A DNA stretch of 64,000 bases from NCBI GenBank assembly GCA_028712795.1, contig JAQTPT010000010.1:1-64000 (forward strand). The letters run 5' to 3'. The stretch's first letter is position 1. Each line of letters begins with the position of its first letter. Positions 9,739 to 18,644 of the stretch are shown here, one piece after another. This DNA comes from Methylococcales bacterium. GTDB taxonomy: Bacteria > Pseudomonadota > Gammaproteobacteria > Methylococcales > Methylomonadaceae. Both the position numbers and the translations under genes were made by a program. Under the pieces are notes generated by a model that saw only the letters and a list, made by a program, of their open reading frames with translations, made no database searches and had not been told where the DNA came from.

Positions 9739-10754
9739 ACTATTGACGCGTTAAAACTGACTTCACCCGAAGCGAAAGCGTGAATAGCGCCATCCAACTT
9801 TTTAATCAATAACAGACCGTTGTCATCGATGCCTTCGACAATGCCTTCGATCTCTTGCTGGCCAATAAACAGGGTTGCCAATTTTCCTTTTAAACAGTCG
9901 TAACGCCGCCATTCATCAAGATACGCTTTAATCCCGGCCGCCTCAAACCCGTTAGCAATTGAAAGGATATGATCCAATAGCGTTCCAGCCAGTTGATTTC
10001 TGAAAAACGGATTTTCGCCACTGATTTTAGTCAGGTCAGTCCATGCCTGGGTAATGCTTTGCGCATGTGTTTCCGGTAAAAACAGGTTTAAACCCAAGCC
10101 GATAACGGCGGCACAGGGGCCATCGGCTTCACCCGACACTTCGATCAATATGCCGCCCAATTTTTTACCCTGACTATAAATGTCATTAGGCCACTTTAAC
10201 CCCACGTCATTGATGTTGTGCTGTTTCAAAGCCCTGATGACTGCGAGGCCAATAGCCAGACTTAATCCTGCCGTGCTGGCAATGCCGCCTTGTTGAAAAC
10301 GCCAGAGTATCGACAGATAAATATTACTGCCATAGGGAGAAACCCATTGCCGCCCTCGCCTGCCCTTACCCGCCGTTTGATGTTCCGCAAAACAAACAAA
10401 ACCGGAAGGCGCGTTAGTGCGGGAATGCTCCATCAGATAGCTATTGGTGGAATCGAGCGTGTCATGAATTTCCAGCGTTGAAATCAAGGCGTTATTCTGC
10501 CCGCTAAGGCTGGCACTGATTTTGTCGTGGGCCAATAATTCCAGCGGTCTATCCAGCCGGTAACCTTTGCCACTGACGGCTGCATGATGCAGGCCTAACT
10601 CAGATAAACCTTTTAACTGTTTACAGATAGCGGATCGGCTAACCCCCAGCGCCCCGGCAAGCTCAGTTCCGGAATGGAATTCTCTATCAGCCAGCAGGGT
10701 AAGGATTTTTTTTTGTTTATCGGAAATAAGCACGGATTTTGTCTTTAGAACCAT
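9735..10754 (-). CDS. birA: biotin protein ligase / biotin operon repressor
   Basis: 339-aa bifunctional protein. The N-terminal winged helix-turn-helix (LLADREFHSGTELAGALGVS, then SRSAICKQL) would bind the bio operator. The central ligase domain contains the biotinyl-AMP loop GKGRRGRQWVSPYG and the downstream LKWPNDIYSQGKKLGGILIE block. A C-terminal SH3-like domain runs from about residue 285. It attaches biotin to carboxylases such as AccB. It overlaps coaX by 4 nt. Confidence 0.95.
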   Translation of the reverse strand: MVLKTKSVLISDKQKKILTLLADREFHSGTELAGALGVSRSAICKQLKGLSELGLHHAAVSGKGYRLDRPLELLAHDKISASLSGQNNALISTLEIHDTLDSTNSYLMEHSRTNAPSGFVCFAEHQTAGKGRRGRQWVSPYGSNIYLSILWRFQQGGIASTAGLSLAIGLAVIRALKQHNINDVGLKWPNDIYSQGKKLGGILIEVSGEADGPCAAVIGLGLNLFLPETHAQSITQAWTDLTKISGENPFFRNQLAGTLLDHILSIANGFEAAGIKAYLDEWRRYDCLKGKLATLFIGQQEIEGIVEGIDDNGLLLIKKLDGAIHAFASGEVSFNASIV

Positions 10755-10936
10755 TACAATCCGGCAAATTATACGGCAAGCAGGGCCTTTATTTCCGATA
10801 TTTCAAACCGCTGTATTAACCGGCTATCAGCAAGCGGTTTAAATACTGATGCGAGCCTTGCTCCCGTTTATAGAACTGTATATGATTCAGCTTTAAACCC
10901 TTCAAAAACCCGATCCAATAATGCACGCACACACCG

Positions 10937-10976
10937 TTGCGGATTTTTAATAAAAACCACACTGAGTTTTCCGCAA
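10937..10976. promoter_or_regulatory. inverted repeat in the ppsA leader, possible operator
   Basis: TTGCGGA (10937-10943) and TCCGCAA (10970-10976) form an exact 7-bp inverted repeat spaced by 26 nt, ending 59 nt before the ppsA ATG. It could be an operator or a long-loop hairpin in the leader. No family of regulator is suggested by it. Confidence 0.25.
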
Positions 10977-11035
10977 GTTAAGTGTAACCGTGGAGAGTAT
11001 AAACACACACAAGGAACGCCCTTAAGGAAAACAAG

Positions 11036-13450
11036 ATGTCAGAACAAACAAACTATATCCGTTGGTTTAATGAATTGACGATAGACGATGTCCCCCTGGT
11101 GGGCGGCAAAAACGCATCGTTGGGTGAAATGTACCAGGAATTAACACCGCAAGGCATTCAAATACCCAATGGCTTTGCCGTGACGGCTGAAGGCTACCGT
11201 TATTTGCTCGGTCAGGCGGGTGCCTGGGAACCGCTCCACTTGGCGCTGGATGACTTAAATCCTGATGATGTCGCTGATCTTGCCAAACGGGCGCGTAAAG
11301 CACGGGAAATAATCTATGCCGCGCCCTTCCCTGCTGACCTTGAAAGCCAGATACTCAAAGCCTTTGCACAATTGCAACAGCAATACGGCGAAGACATGAG
11401 CGTTGCTGTCCGCAGTTCCGCCACCGCCGAAGATCTGCCCACTGCCAGCTTTGCCGGACAACAGGACACGTTCCTTAATATACGCGGTGAACAAGCCTTG
11501 CTGGAAGCATGCAAACGTTGTTTTGCAAGTCTTTTTACTGACCGGGCCATCCATTACCGCGTTGACCAGGGCTTTGATCATTTCAAACTGGCCTTATCGA
11601 TAGGCGTAATGAAAATGGTGCGCTCTGACCTGGATGCCAGCGGCGTGATGTTTTCGTTGGACACCGAGTCCGGCTTTAGCGATGTCGTTTTTATTACCGG
11701 AGCCTACGGCCTGGGGGAAAATGTCGTGCAAGGCGCAGTCGATCCGGACGAATTTTATGTCCATAAGCCAACCTTTGAACAGGGACATCGCGCCGTATTA
11801 AAACGCACCCTGGGCTCCAAAAAAATAAAAATGATTTACAGCGAGGGGCGCACCCGTGAACCCACCCAAAATGTTGTCACCTCGGAAAAAGAACGTAACC
11901 GCTTTTGCCTTGACGATCAGGATGTTTTAACCCTGGCCGATTACGCCATAAAAATAGAAAAGCATTACAGCGCCAAAGCCGGTCAAGCCAAGCCGATGGA
12001 TATGGAGTGGGCAAAGGACGGCCTTGACGGCACTTTGTATATTGTTCAGGCTCGCCCTGAAACCGTTGTGTCCCAGTTAAGCGGGATGGTTTTAGAGCAA
12101 TACGTACTTAAAAGCAAAGCCACCCCCCTTGTCACGGGGCATTCAGTAGGCAGCAAAATTGCCACCGGTAACGCGCGTATTATTGAGAATGTCGGGCAAC
12201 TGGGCACCTTTAATGCGGGCGATGTGCTGGTTGCCGATATTACGACCCCGGATTGGGAACCGGTGATGAAAATTGCTTCAGCGATCGTCACCAATCGGGG
12301 CGGCCGCACCTGTCATGCCGCCATTATCTCGCGTGAACTGGGCGTTCCAGCGGTTATCGGCTGCGATAATGCCACGACCACTATCAAAAACAATTCGCCC
12401 GTGACGGTATCCTGTGCCGAAGGCGATAACGGCAAGGTCTATGATGGCATCCTTGAGTTTGAAATCAAAGCCACCGACTTGACCGGCCTTAAACGTCCAA
12501 AAACCAAAATCATGCTGAATTTGGGCAATCCGGAACTGGCTTTTAAGACCAGTTTTCTGCCCAATGACGGCGTAGGTTTGGCGCGTATGGAATTTATAAT
12601 TACTGAATACATCAAAGCGCACCCGATGGCGTTGATCCACCCCGAGCGAGTGCAAAATGCCGACGAACTGGAACAATTGGGCGAGTTGACAAGCATCTAT
12701 GAAAACCCCGGAGACTTCTTCATTCAACGCCTTTCGGAAGGCGTAGGCACCATTGCCGCTGCTTTTTACCCCAAACCCGTCGTGGTGCGCATGTCCGACT
12801 TTAAAACCAATGAATACGCCACATTGCTGGGCGGGCGCTGGTTTGAATTTGACGAAGCCAACCCGATGATAGGTTTTCGCGGCGCCTCCCGTTACACCCA
12901 TCCCGCCTACGCGGAAGGCTTCGCGCTGGAATGCGCCGCCATGAAACGGGTGCGCGATGACATGGGCTTGACCAATGTCATTCTGATGATCCCCTTTTGC
13001 CGCCGCGTCCAGGAAGCCCAAAAGGTGCTTGAGTACATGGCAAAACTGGGCTTAAAGCGCGGCGAAAACGGCCTGGAAATTTATGTCATGTGCGAGATTC
13101 CCAATAATGTCATCTCGATTGATGCCTTCTCCCAACATTTTGACGGCTTTTCCATCGGCTCCAATGACCTTACCCAACTGACTTTAGGGGTAGACCGCGA
13201 TTCAGCCATCGTCGCCGAGGATTTTGACGAACGCGACCCCGGCGTTAAAGAAATGATCCGGCTGGCCGTGGAAGGCTCAAAACGCAACAGCAAACATTGC
13301 GGCCTGTGCGGCCAAGCGCCGTCGGATTATCCTGAAATGGCGGAGTTTCTGGTGGAGATTGGCATAGACTCAATGAGCTTGAACCCTGATACGGTGTTGC
13401 AAACCACGCAACAGGTGCTGGAAACTGAAAAGCGGTTGGGGCGGGGTTAA
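11036..13450 (+). CDS. ppsA: phosphoenolpyruvate synthase
   Basis: Converts pyruvate, ATP and water to PEP, AMP and phosphate. 804 aa, full length. The N-terminal ATP-grasp part includes LVGGKNASLGEM and VAVRSSATAEDLPTASFAG. The phosphohistidine swivel domain carries the catalytic His in GGRTCHAAIISRELGVPAVI. The C-terminal PEP-binding barrel ends with GSNDLTQLTLGVDRDS and the catalytic Cys in HCGLCGQAPSDYPE. In bacteria growing on C1 compounds it serves PEP supply and gluconeogenesis. It is monocistronic. Confidence 0.96.
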   Translation: MSEQTNYIRWFNELTIDDVPLVGGKNASLGEMYQELTPQGIQIPNGFAVTAEGYRYLLGQAGAWEPLHLALDDLNPDDVADLAKRARKAREIIYAAPFPADLESQILKAFAQLQQQYGEDMSVAVRSSATAEDLPTASFAGQQDTFLNIRGEQALLEACKRCFASLFTDRAIHYRVDQGFDHFKLALSIGVMKMVRSDLDASGVMFSLDTESGFSDVVFITGAYGLGENVVQGAVDPDEFYVHKPTFEQGHRAVLKRTLGSKKIKMIYSEGRTREPTQNVVTSEKERNRFCLDDQDVLTLADYAIKIEKHYSAKAGQAKPMDMEWAKDGLDGTLYIVQARPETVVSQLSGMVLEQYVLKSKATPLVTGHSVGSKIATGNARIIENVGQLGTFNAGDVLVADITTPDWEPVMKIASAIVTNRGGRTCHAAIISRELGVPAVIGCDNATTTIKNNSPVTVSCAEGDNGKVYDGILEFEIKATDLTGLKRPKTKIMLNLGNPELAFKTSFLPNDGVGLARMEFIITEYIKAHPMALIHPERVQNADELEQLGELTSIYENPGDFFIQRLSEGVGTIAAAFYPKPVVVRMSDFKTNEYATLLGGRWFEFDEANPMIGFRGASRYTHPAYAEGFALECAAMKRVRDDMGLTNVILMIPFCRRVQEAQKVLEYMAKLGLKRGENGLEIYVMCEIPNNVISIDAFSQHFDGFSIGSNDLTQLTLGVDRDSAIVAEDFDERDPGVKEMIRLAVEGSKRNSKHCGLCGQAPSDYPEMAEFLVEIGIDSMSLNPDTVLQTTQQVLETEKRLGRG

Positions 13451-13565
13451 GAAAGATAATGGGGTGATATCGGCTCGATCTAAGCAAAAAAATAAGGAGT
13501 AAGTTTGCCCTCTTGGCATGAAAAGGCTATCATTTCGCTACCGTTACAATAGTTTCGAGATTGTC

Positions 13566-13814
13566 ATGACCGGTTTACTGATAAAAGACATTCCACCCGA
13601 ATTGCATCGAAAACTCAAAGAAGCAGCAGTGCGTTCCCATCGTTCTATGACTCGCCAAGCCTTGGTGTTACTGGAACAAGCTTTGTCTGCGCCGTCCCCT
13701 TCGGCCGGACTGCTGCCCGATCCGCTCAAACCGGCAACAACGCTAGCCTCCGGCGATGTTATTGCCGTCATCCGTGAAATTCGCGATGCGGATCAGTTAA
13801 ACTTGTTGAAATGA
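13566..13814 (+). CDS. FitA/VapB-like antitoxin
   Basis: 82-aa ribbon-helix-helix protein: GLLIKDIPPELHRKLKEAA, then RSHRSMTRQALVLLEQAL. This N-terminal part would bind its own promoter, and the C-terminal 35 residues would bind the toxin. The open frame extends upstream, but ATG 13566 starts exactly at the fold. The stop overlaps the start of the PIN gene (ATGA, 13811-13814), the usual coupling in type II toxin-antitoxin pairs. Confidence 0.85.
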   Translation: MTGLLIKDIPPELHRKLKEAAVRSHRSMTRQALVLLEQALSAPSPSAGLLPDPLKPATTLASGDVIAVIREIRDADQLNLLK

Positions 13815-14215
13815 TCGTCATCGATGCCAATATACTGATTTACGCTTTGATCGAATGCGATAACTCGCGGATGATCCCCCAACTACGGGAAAAAGATACC
13901 GACTGGCGTACTGCCGGGCTTTGTTTGCATGAGATACTCAATGTGTTAACAACCTATCAAAGGCGCGGACTTTTAACGCTGGAGCAATGCCGGGAATTGC
14001 TTAAGTCTGCCAATCGTTTTATTTCAGTGGCCCAATGCGAGGTGGATATGGAAGCGTCTCTTTCAGTGGCGGCAAAATATGGTATTACCGGTTATGACGC
14101 TCAGTATGTCGCACTCGCGCTAAATCTGGCTGTCCCGCTGATTACCGAAGATCGCAAACTTCGTCAAGCGGCGCCGGAAGTCGCAATTTCAATGCAGGAA
14201 TTTATTGAGAAGTAA
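13811..14215 (+). CDS. PIN-domain toxin ribonuclease (FitB/VapC-like)
   Basis: 134-aa PIN nuclease. The acidic catalytic residues are placed as expected: Asp5 in IVIDANILIYAL, Glu in GLCLHEILNVL, Asp in YGITGYDAQYVALAL and Asp in LITEDRKL. Partners of this class cleave tRNA or other structured RNAs. It is coupled to the antitoxin by a 4-nt overlap, and the pair forms a complete, apparently intact module next to REP sequences. Confidence 0.88.
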   Translation: MIVIDANILIYALIECDNSRMIPQLREKDTDWRTAGLCLHEILNVLTTYQRRGLLTLEQCRELLKSANRFISVAQCEVDMEASLSVAAKYGITGYDAQYVALALNLAVPLITEDRKLRQAAPEVAISMQEFIEK

Positions 14216-14408
14216 TGCAATTGATGGGCAGTCACAGGCAACCCAACATTACAAATCCAGCGGACTACGTACTGAGGAACGGTTGGGTAGAAGTTAAGGA
14301 AGCGAATTGGTTGGTTAGGATGAAAAGGAATTCCATCGTTTGCACATGTAACCACGTCCCCCAAATGTAGTAGCCGGATGCAGATTTTTGGGAACCCCGG
14401 AGATATCA

Positions 14409-14554
14409 TCCCCTGATTCCGTTTCACTCCATCCAGGCTACTTGCTGAAAAGAGGCTGGGTAGAATATAAACAAAGTAGCCTCGATGAAGTAAAACGGAA
14501 TCGAGGAATTAGGTTTCGATTATCCTCGATTCCACTGCGTTGCATCGTGGCTAC
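14409..14554. repeat. cluster of three REP-like palindromes
   Basis: Three copies of a GTAG-led element of about 32 bp. One is on the minus strand at 14409-14441, one on the plus strand at 14476-14507 (GTAGCCTCGAT ... ATCGAGG, perfect 7-bp arms), and one on the minus strand at 14523-14554. The last two face each other as a REPIN-like inverted pair. The remainder of 14216-14745 shows no gene. Confidence 0.7.
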
Positions 14555-14745
14555 TTGCTACTTACTTTATTTTGGTTAGATTTATCATGTTTTTTGATGA
14601 TGCTACCTGTAATCATGTTAGGATATGCTAAATATATGCAACTAAATGAAATAACAATGATTTTTAATTTTTATAAGTTAATAGACAAACAAATTACGCA
14701 ATGTTTTTCGTCCATTAGAAGTCTAATTTTAGTTAAGTACTCACC

Positions 14746-15090
14746 ATGGTGATCGAAATTGACATTGCAACGCATGACAGAAAACTTGGTTTTGATATGG
14801 CTGGTGTCGGAGGGACTTTGACGTCAGGAACTGTTGTTGAAATTCCCGGCGGACTCAAAGTGAAATACGATGGCGCTCTTATGCTTAAAGCGTTTGGCAT
14901 TCCCGAAGTGCTGCAATTTATTGTCGATGCCAGCACAAATGTTGAGCTTAGCTTGCTGGCGGCTTGGCTTTACGACAAGGTCAAAGGTAAGGAAGTCGAA
15001 ACGATTACTATTAATCGCAGAGTAGTCACACAGATAACTCAAGATGGAATTCTTCAAGTTCTCGAAGAAGAAATAAAAACAGATGAGTAA
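14746..15090 (+). CDS. hypothetical protein
   Basis: 114 aa, family not recognised. The first ~50 residues look like beta strands (LGFDMAGVGGTLTSGTVVEI, then PGGLKVKYDG). The middle is helical and hydrophobic (VLQFIVDASTNVELSLLAAW), and the C-terminus is acidic (VLEEEIKTDE). No signal peptide is evident. The ribosome site is weak and the DNA upstream is unusually A+T rich. The gene sits between two REP clusters, which suggests an acquired segment. It may be a lone accessory or immunity-type gene, but nothing proves that. Confidence 0.5.
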   Translation: MVIEIDIATHDRKLGFDMAGVGGTLTSGTVVEIPGGLKVKYDGALMLKAFGIPEVLQFIVDASTNVELSLLAAWLYDKVKGKEVETITINRRVVTQITQDGILQVLEEEIKTDE

Positions 15091-15163
15091 CGTACCTAAC
15101 CCTACGCTCAAGCGAGACGCCGCAAAAGTGTATCACCCCTTAACTCGTTAAGACGCAATCCAT

Positions 15164-15184
15164 AGGGCGCAATAGGCGATAGCC
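15164..15184 (+). repeat. half REP of the GGGCGCAATA family
   Basis: AGGGCGCAATAGGCGATAGCC matches the first arm and centre of the complete REP at 15426-15458, but the second arm is missing: it runs directly into the REPIN that starts at 15187. It looks interrupted or replaced by that element. Confidence 0.6.
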
Positions 15185-15186
15185 AG

Positions 15187-15264
15187 GTAGGGTACGCACT
15201 GCGTACCTTTTGGGGCTTGATTTATAGGAACGCTTTGATTTAAGGTACGTAATGCGTACCCTAC
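15187..15264. repeat. REPIN (GGTACGCA family), copy 1
   Basis: 78-bp inverted pair. The left half is GTAG followed by GGTACGCA-c-TGCGTACC, and the right half is the reverse complement ending in CTAC. The interior keeps GGAACGCTT. It is homologous to elements at 31650-31726 and 37682-37759. Confidence 0.8.
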
Positions 15265-15425
15265 GAAAGAACAGTAGGACGGATTCTCGATAGCAATCCG
15301 CCTTAGATGGAGCCTTAAACCTGACCTCCCACTCAGATTTCTTCAAGCGTTTTTTTATGTTCAACTAATTCTGATGCTGTTGCTTTGTTTGGCGGTTTGC
15401 TATCGCGAACCGTTAGAGCAACACG

Positions 15426-15458
15426 GTAGGGCGCAATAGGCGATAGCCGTATTGCGCC
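15426..15458 (+). repeat. REP upstream of the RAYT remnant
   Basis: GTAG precedes a near-perfect hairpin: GGCGCAATA (15430-15438) pairs with TATTGCGCC (15450-15458), and a nested GGC-GATA-GCC fills the centre. A GTAG/GGAG tetranucleotide followed by a palindrome is the defining form of REPs processed by REP-associated tyrosine transposases. It lies 70 bp before the RAYT-like frame. Confidence 0.75.
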
Positions 15459-15528
15459 GCATGAAAGGCATAATTCTCCTCCACTACTTTGTTTCTTTGT
15501 TACAATTTGGAGATAATGAGGATTAACA

Positions 15529-15768
15529 ATGCCTGACTATCGCCGTTACCGCATTCCAGGCGGCACTTTTTTTACCGTCAATCTGTTGGCGAGGTATCCT
15601 AATGACCTATTGATCCGGCCTATTGATGTCCTTCGGCAAGCAGTCAAAAAAAACCGTAAACGCTGGCCTTTTTACATTGATTCTTGGGTGGTTCTTCCTG
15701 ACCACTTGAATTGTATTTGGACACTACCTGAAGGCGATGATGATAATTCCAACCGCTGGCGTCATTAA
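15529..15768 (+). pseudogene. REP-associated tyrosine transposase (RAYT), truncated
   Basis: 79 codons match the N-terminal half of RAYT proteins: MPDYRRYRIPGGTFFTVNLL, then WPFYIDSWVVLPDHLNCIW and TLPEGDDD. The HUH catalytic motif, normally HLH, reads HLN here. After NRWR a one-base shift brings the usual continuation (IKQTFS) into another frame, and beyond about 15787 no RAYT sequence is recognisable. The active Tyr region is therefore missing. REPs flank it on both sides (15426-15458 and 15901-15929), as in autonomous RAYT loci. The protein cannot be active. Confidence 0.8.
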
Positions 15769-15900
15769 ACAAACGTTCTCCACGGCCGTACGGCGGATAC
15801 TCAACCCGCCCTGCGTAAGGTGGAACTCATCGCGGTTCCACCGGATGTATGCCCCATTACGCCGCCGTCTCAAACAATGTTAGACTGGTGACCCCATTTT

Positions 15901-15929
15901 GGCGGAACGCCTGAAGGCTTCCGCCCTAC
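15901..15929 (-). repeat. REP downstream of the RAYT remnant
   Basis: The minus strand reads GTAG then GGCGGAA, a short loop, then TTCCGCC. This is the GTAG-plus-palindrome form again, oriented opposite to the REP at 15426. Another hairpin (AGCCTATC / GATAGGCT, 15987-16012) lies between it and egtD. Confidence 0.65.
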
Positions 15930-16058
15930 ACTTGGAGTCCAGTTTCTGCCCGATGGGGACATTACAAGGATGGGCAGACGCCAGGAAGCCTATCGTTCAC
16001 GAGTGATAGGCTGCGCATTGCTATCCAATTCCAACAAGAATTGTCCTTATGGGCTAAT

Positions 16059-17027
16059 TCATACGCCTTGAGCTTGTAAAAAATGGATGCTGAATAAATC
16101 ATCCGGGTCAGTCCAGACTTTAACGGGGTGAAAACCTGCACGCAAGGCGAGGCGCTGAAATCCGGCGATGCTGTATTTATGAGAGTTTTCAGTGTGTATG
16201 GTTTCCCCTGCCTTAAAGTGAATCAGCTCACCCGCGATACTGATGACCTGCTCCCCTTCACTCGCCAAATGCATTTCGATACGATCGAGGTCCCGGTTAT
16301 AAAATGCGCGATGTTGGAATCGGTCTACCTGAAAACTCGCACCCAGCTCTCGGTTGAGGCGCAACAGCAGGTTCTTGTTAAAAGCCTCCGTCACTTTCTG
16401 CTGATCATTATAAGCCGCCTCCAAAACACCGATGTCCTTGATTAGGTCTACACCTATCAATAAGCCGCCATCGTTGCCAACGAGCCGGGCGACTCGCCTA
16501 AGCAGGCTCACCGCTTCTTCGGACGATAAATTTCCGATGCTGGAGCCAGGAAAAAAGGCGATGCGGTTCTTCCCTCTTAAACCGGGTGGCAGGTTCCAGG
16601 ACCCTGCATAATCGACGCAGATGGCATGAATTTCGAGCCAGGGATAATCCTTCGCGAGCAAATTGACAGATTGGAACAAATGATTTTTAGAAATATCCAT
16701 CGGGATGTAACATTTTGGCCGTATTGCATCGAGCAATAGGCGAATCTTGGTGCTGCTGCCGCTGCCGAGCTCAAATAGAATGGTGTCCGATCCGATGGAT
16801 GCGGCTATTTGATCACCGCATTGCATTAGCATGGCGATTTCCGTGCGTGTCAGATAATATTCAGGCAACTCACAAATCCGGTCAAACAACATAGAACCTT
16901 GCGGATCGTAGAAATATTTTGGAGAAATGAATTTTTGCTCAGCCTTTAATCCGGCGAGGATATCTGCACGGAAATCGCTCAAGGCGGGATGAAAATCGTG
17001 AAAATGAATCAAGGGCAAGTTCGTCAT
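16059..17027 (-). CDS. egtD: L-histidine N-alpha-methyltransferase
   Basis: First step of ergothioneine synthesis: trimethylates histidine to hercynine using three SAM. 322 aa with the start at 17027, which overlaps the egtB stop by 4 nt (ATGA) and is preferred over a longer open frame. Visible are the N-terminal DPQGSMLFDRICELPEYYLT block, the SAM-binding ELGSGSSTKIRLLLDA and AFFPGSSIGNLSSEEA. With egtB it forms the two-gene aerobic ergothioneine pair, which makes a thiol antioxidant. Confidence 0.94.
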   Translation of the reverse strand: MTNLPLIHFHDFHPALSDFRADILAGLKAEQKFISPKYFYDPQGSMLFDRICELPEYYLTRTEIAMLMQCGDQIAASIGSDTILFELGSGSSTKIRLLLDAIRPKCYIPMDISKNHLFQSVNLLAKDYPWLEIHAICVDYAGSWNLPPGLRGKNRIAFFPGSSIGNLSSEEAVSLLRRVARLVGNDGGLLIGVDLIKDIGVLEAAYNDQQKVTEAFNKNLLLRLNRELGASFQVDRFQHRAFYNRDLDRIEMHLASEGEQVISIAGELIHFKAGETIHTENSHKYSIAGFQRLALRAGFHPVKVWTDPDDLFSIHFLQAQGV

Positions 17028-18325
17028 GCGTAGTCTGCCAAGCGGATACCCATAAACTGCCATCGGTTATGGGGATAAAAAAAATTACGGTAGGCTCTAC
17101 GGATATGATTAGCCGGCGTGGCACAAGACCCGCCCCGAAGTACTATTTGATTGCACATAAATTTACCGTTGTACTCGCCTATTGCACCTTCCGGCTGCCG
17201 ATAGCCGGGATAGGCTGTATAGGGACTTTGCGTCCATTCCCAAACATCGCCGCCCAGTTGCATGAATCTTTTACCGGGGCTTGGGGGCAGTGGATGGAAA
17301 TGCCCGGATTCCAGGAAATTGCCTGGCGTCAAATCTTCCTCAGCAGCCGCATATTCCCATTCGGCTTCCGTGGGCAAACGTTTACCGGCCCAGGTCGCAT
17401 AGGCATCCGCTTCAAAATAACTGACGTGGCAGACCGGTTCGTTTGGCTCAACCGGTTTCAGTCCTTCCAGCGTAAAACATTGCCACGTCTTGTCTATTTG
17501 CCGCCAGTATAAAGGTGCCCTCCATGACTCTTGTTGAACGGCAGACCAGCCGTCCGATAACCAAAGTAATGGCTTGTCATAGCCGCCATCATCCATGAAT
17601 TGAAGGTATTCCGCATTGGTCACCAAACGATTGGCCAGAAAAAAATCGTTCAAAAGCACGTTATGACGAGGCAATTCATTATCAAAACAAAAACCTTGTC
17701 CCTTATGGCCGATGGCAACCTTGTCTCCTGGCAGCTTGACCCAATCCAATGCCACGGTCGAATTCTGTGCTGGTAAGGAATTATTATTGACGTATGACGG
17801 AAACAAAGGATTGTTTCCCAAAATATGCTTGATATCGGTTATCAGCAATTCCTGATGCTGCTGTTCGTGATTCAAGCCGAGCAGGATCAATTCCCGGATT
17901 TTCAAGCTATTCCGGCGGCAATCCAGGTCCGCTATCAAATCGCCCATGTGTGCATCGATGTGGGCTCTATAGCTGTATACTTCGGCAACTGAGGGCCGCG
18001 AAAGAAATCCTCGTTGCGTCCTTGGAAACGGCTTGCCAACTCCCTGGTAATAGGAATTGAAGAGGTCATTGAATTGAGGGTTAAACGGCCGATAGCCTTT
18101 TAGATAAGGTGTCAGTATGAAGTTTTCGTAAAACCAGCTGATATGGGCAAGATGCCATTTTGGAGGACTGACATCGGGCATTGTTTGGACGACATAATCC
18201 TCAACCAGGAGCGGTTCGCATAGCTCGACACTCTGCCGGCGCACTTGGAAAAAAGGCTCGCTCAATGCGATGAGGCTGGATGAGGCAGGTTGGCTATGGC
18301 TCATGCGCTGGAATTCATCATTCAT
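17024..18325 (-). CDS. egtB: ergothioneine sulfoxide synthase EgtB
   Basis: Non-haem iron enzyme that joins hercynine to a thiol (Cys or gamma-Glu-Cys) with O2. About 433 aa. The N-terminal DinB-like helical part carries iron-binding His residues in PPKWHLAHISWFYENF and LGLNHEQQHQELL. The C-terminal part is an FGE-sulfatase/C-type lectin-like fold (PVCHVSYFEADAYATWAGKR, LPTEAEWEYAAAE, VLRGGSC). Start 18325 is chosen because it is an ATG with AGGA 12 nt upstream; a TTG lies three codons earlier. It is coupled to egtD. Confidence 0.93.
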   Translation of the reverse strand: MNDEFQRMSHSQPASSSLIALSEPFFQVRRQSVELCEPLLVEDYVVQTMPDVSPPKWHLAHISWFYENFILTPYLKGYRPFNPQFNDLFNSYYQGVGKPFPRTQRGFLSRPSVAEVYSYRAHIDAHMGDLIADLDCRRNSLKIRELILLGLNHEQQHQELLITDIKHILGNNPLFPSYVNNNSLPAQNSTVALDWVKLPGDKVAIGHKGQGFCFDNELPRHNVLLNDFFLANRLVTNAEYLQFMDDGGYDKPLLWLSDGWSAVQQESWRAPLYWRQIDKTWQCFTLEGLKPVEPNEPVCHVSYFEADAYATWAGKRLPTEAEWEYAAAEEDLTPGNFLESGHFHPLPPSPGKRFMQLGGDVWEWTQSPYTAYPGYRQPEGAIGEYNGKFMCNQIVLRGGSCATPANHIRRAYRNFFYPHNRWQFMGIRLADYA

Positions 18326-18362
18326 AGAAAGCAAGCATCCTATATCTGATCAGCTCGCCGCT

Positions 18363-18644
18363 TCATTGGCTGACCTCTACGCCATGCCAGAAAGCAACGT
18401 AATTTTTAATGTTTAGCGCCTCCTGTTTCGGCTCTGGATAGTACCATGCAGCATCCCGATTGATCGAATCGTCCACAACGATATCGTAATAACTTGCCTT
18501 GCCTTTCCAAGAACAAAGGGTGTGCGTACTGCTTTCTCGCAGAAATTGGGTCATTACGGAACCGGGCGGAAAATAGCAATTCCCCTCAAGGTTCACGGTT
18601 TCATTGCTTTCGGCAATGAGGGTTTTATTCCAAATAGCTTTCAT
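18363..18644 (-). CDS. DUF427 domain protein
   Basis: 93-aa protein from ATG 18644 (MKAIWNKTLIAESNETVNLE). It matches the DUF427 family (COG2343) through NCYFPPGSV, CSWKGKASYYDIVV and AAWYYPEPKQEALNIKNYVA. The fold is a small beta barrel; its biochemical role is unknown. It lies just upstream of egtB on the same strand (about 40 bp), so cotranscription with the ergothioneine genes is likely. Confidence 0.85.
   Translation of the reverse strand: MKAIWNKTLIAESNETVNLEGNCYFPPGSVMTQFLRESSTHTLCSWKGKASYYDIVVDDSINRDAAWYYPEPKQEALNIKNYVAFWHGVEVSQ

Noticed and set aside
12278..13021. Long open frame (about 247 codons) on the minus strand inside ppsA
   Set aside because: It lies wholly opposite an intact, strongly conserved gene; composition reflects the G+C-rich third positions of ppsA, and no ribosome site or domain is visible.
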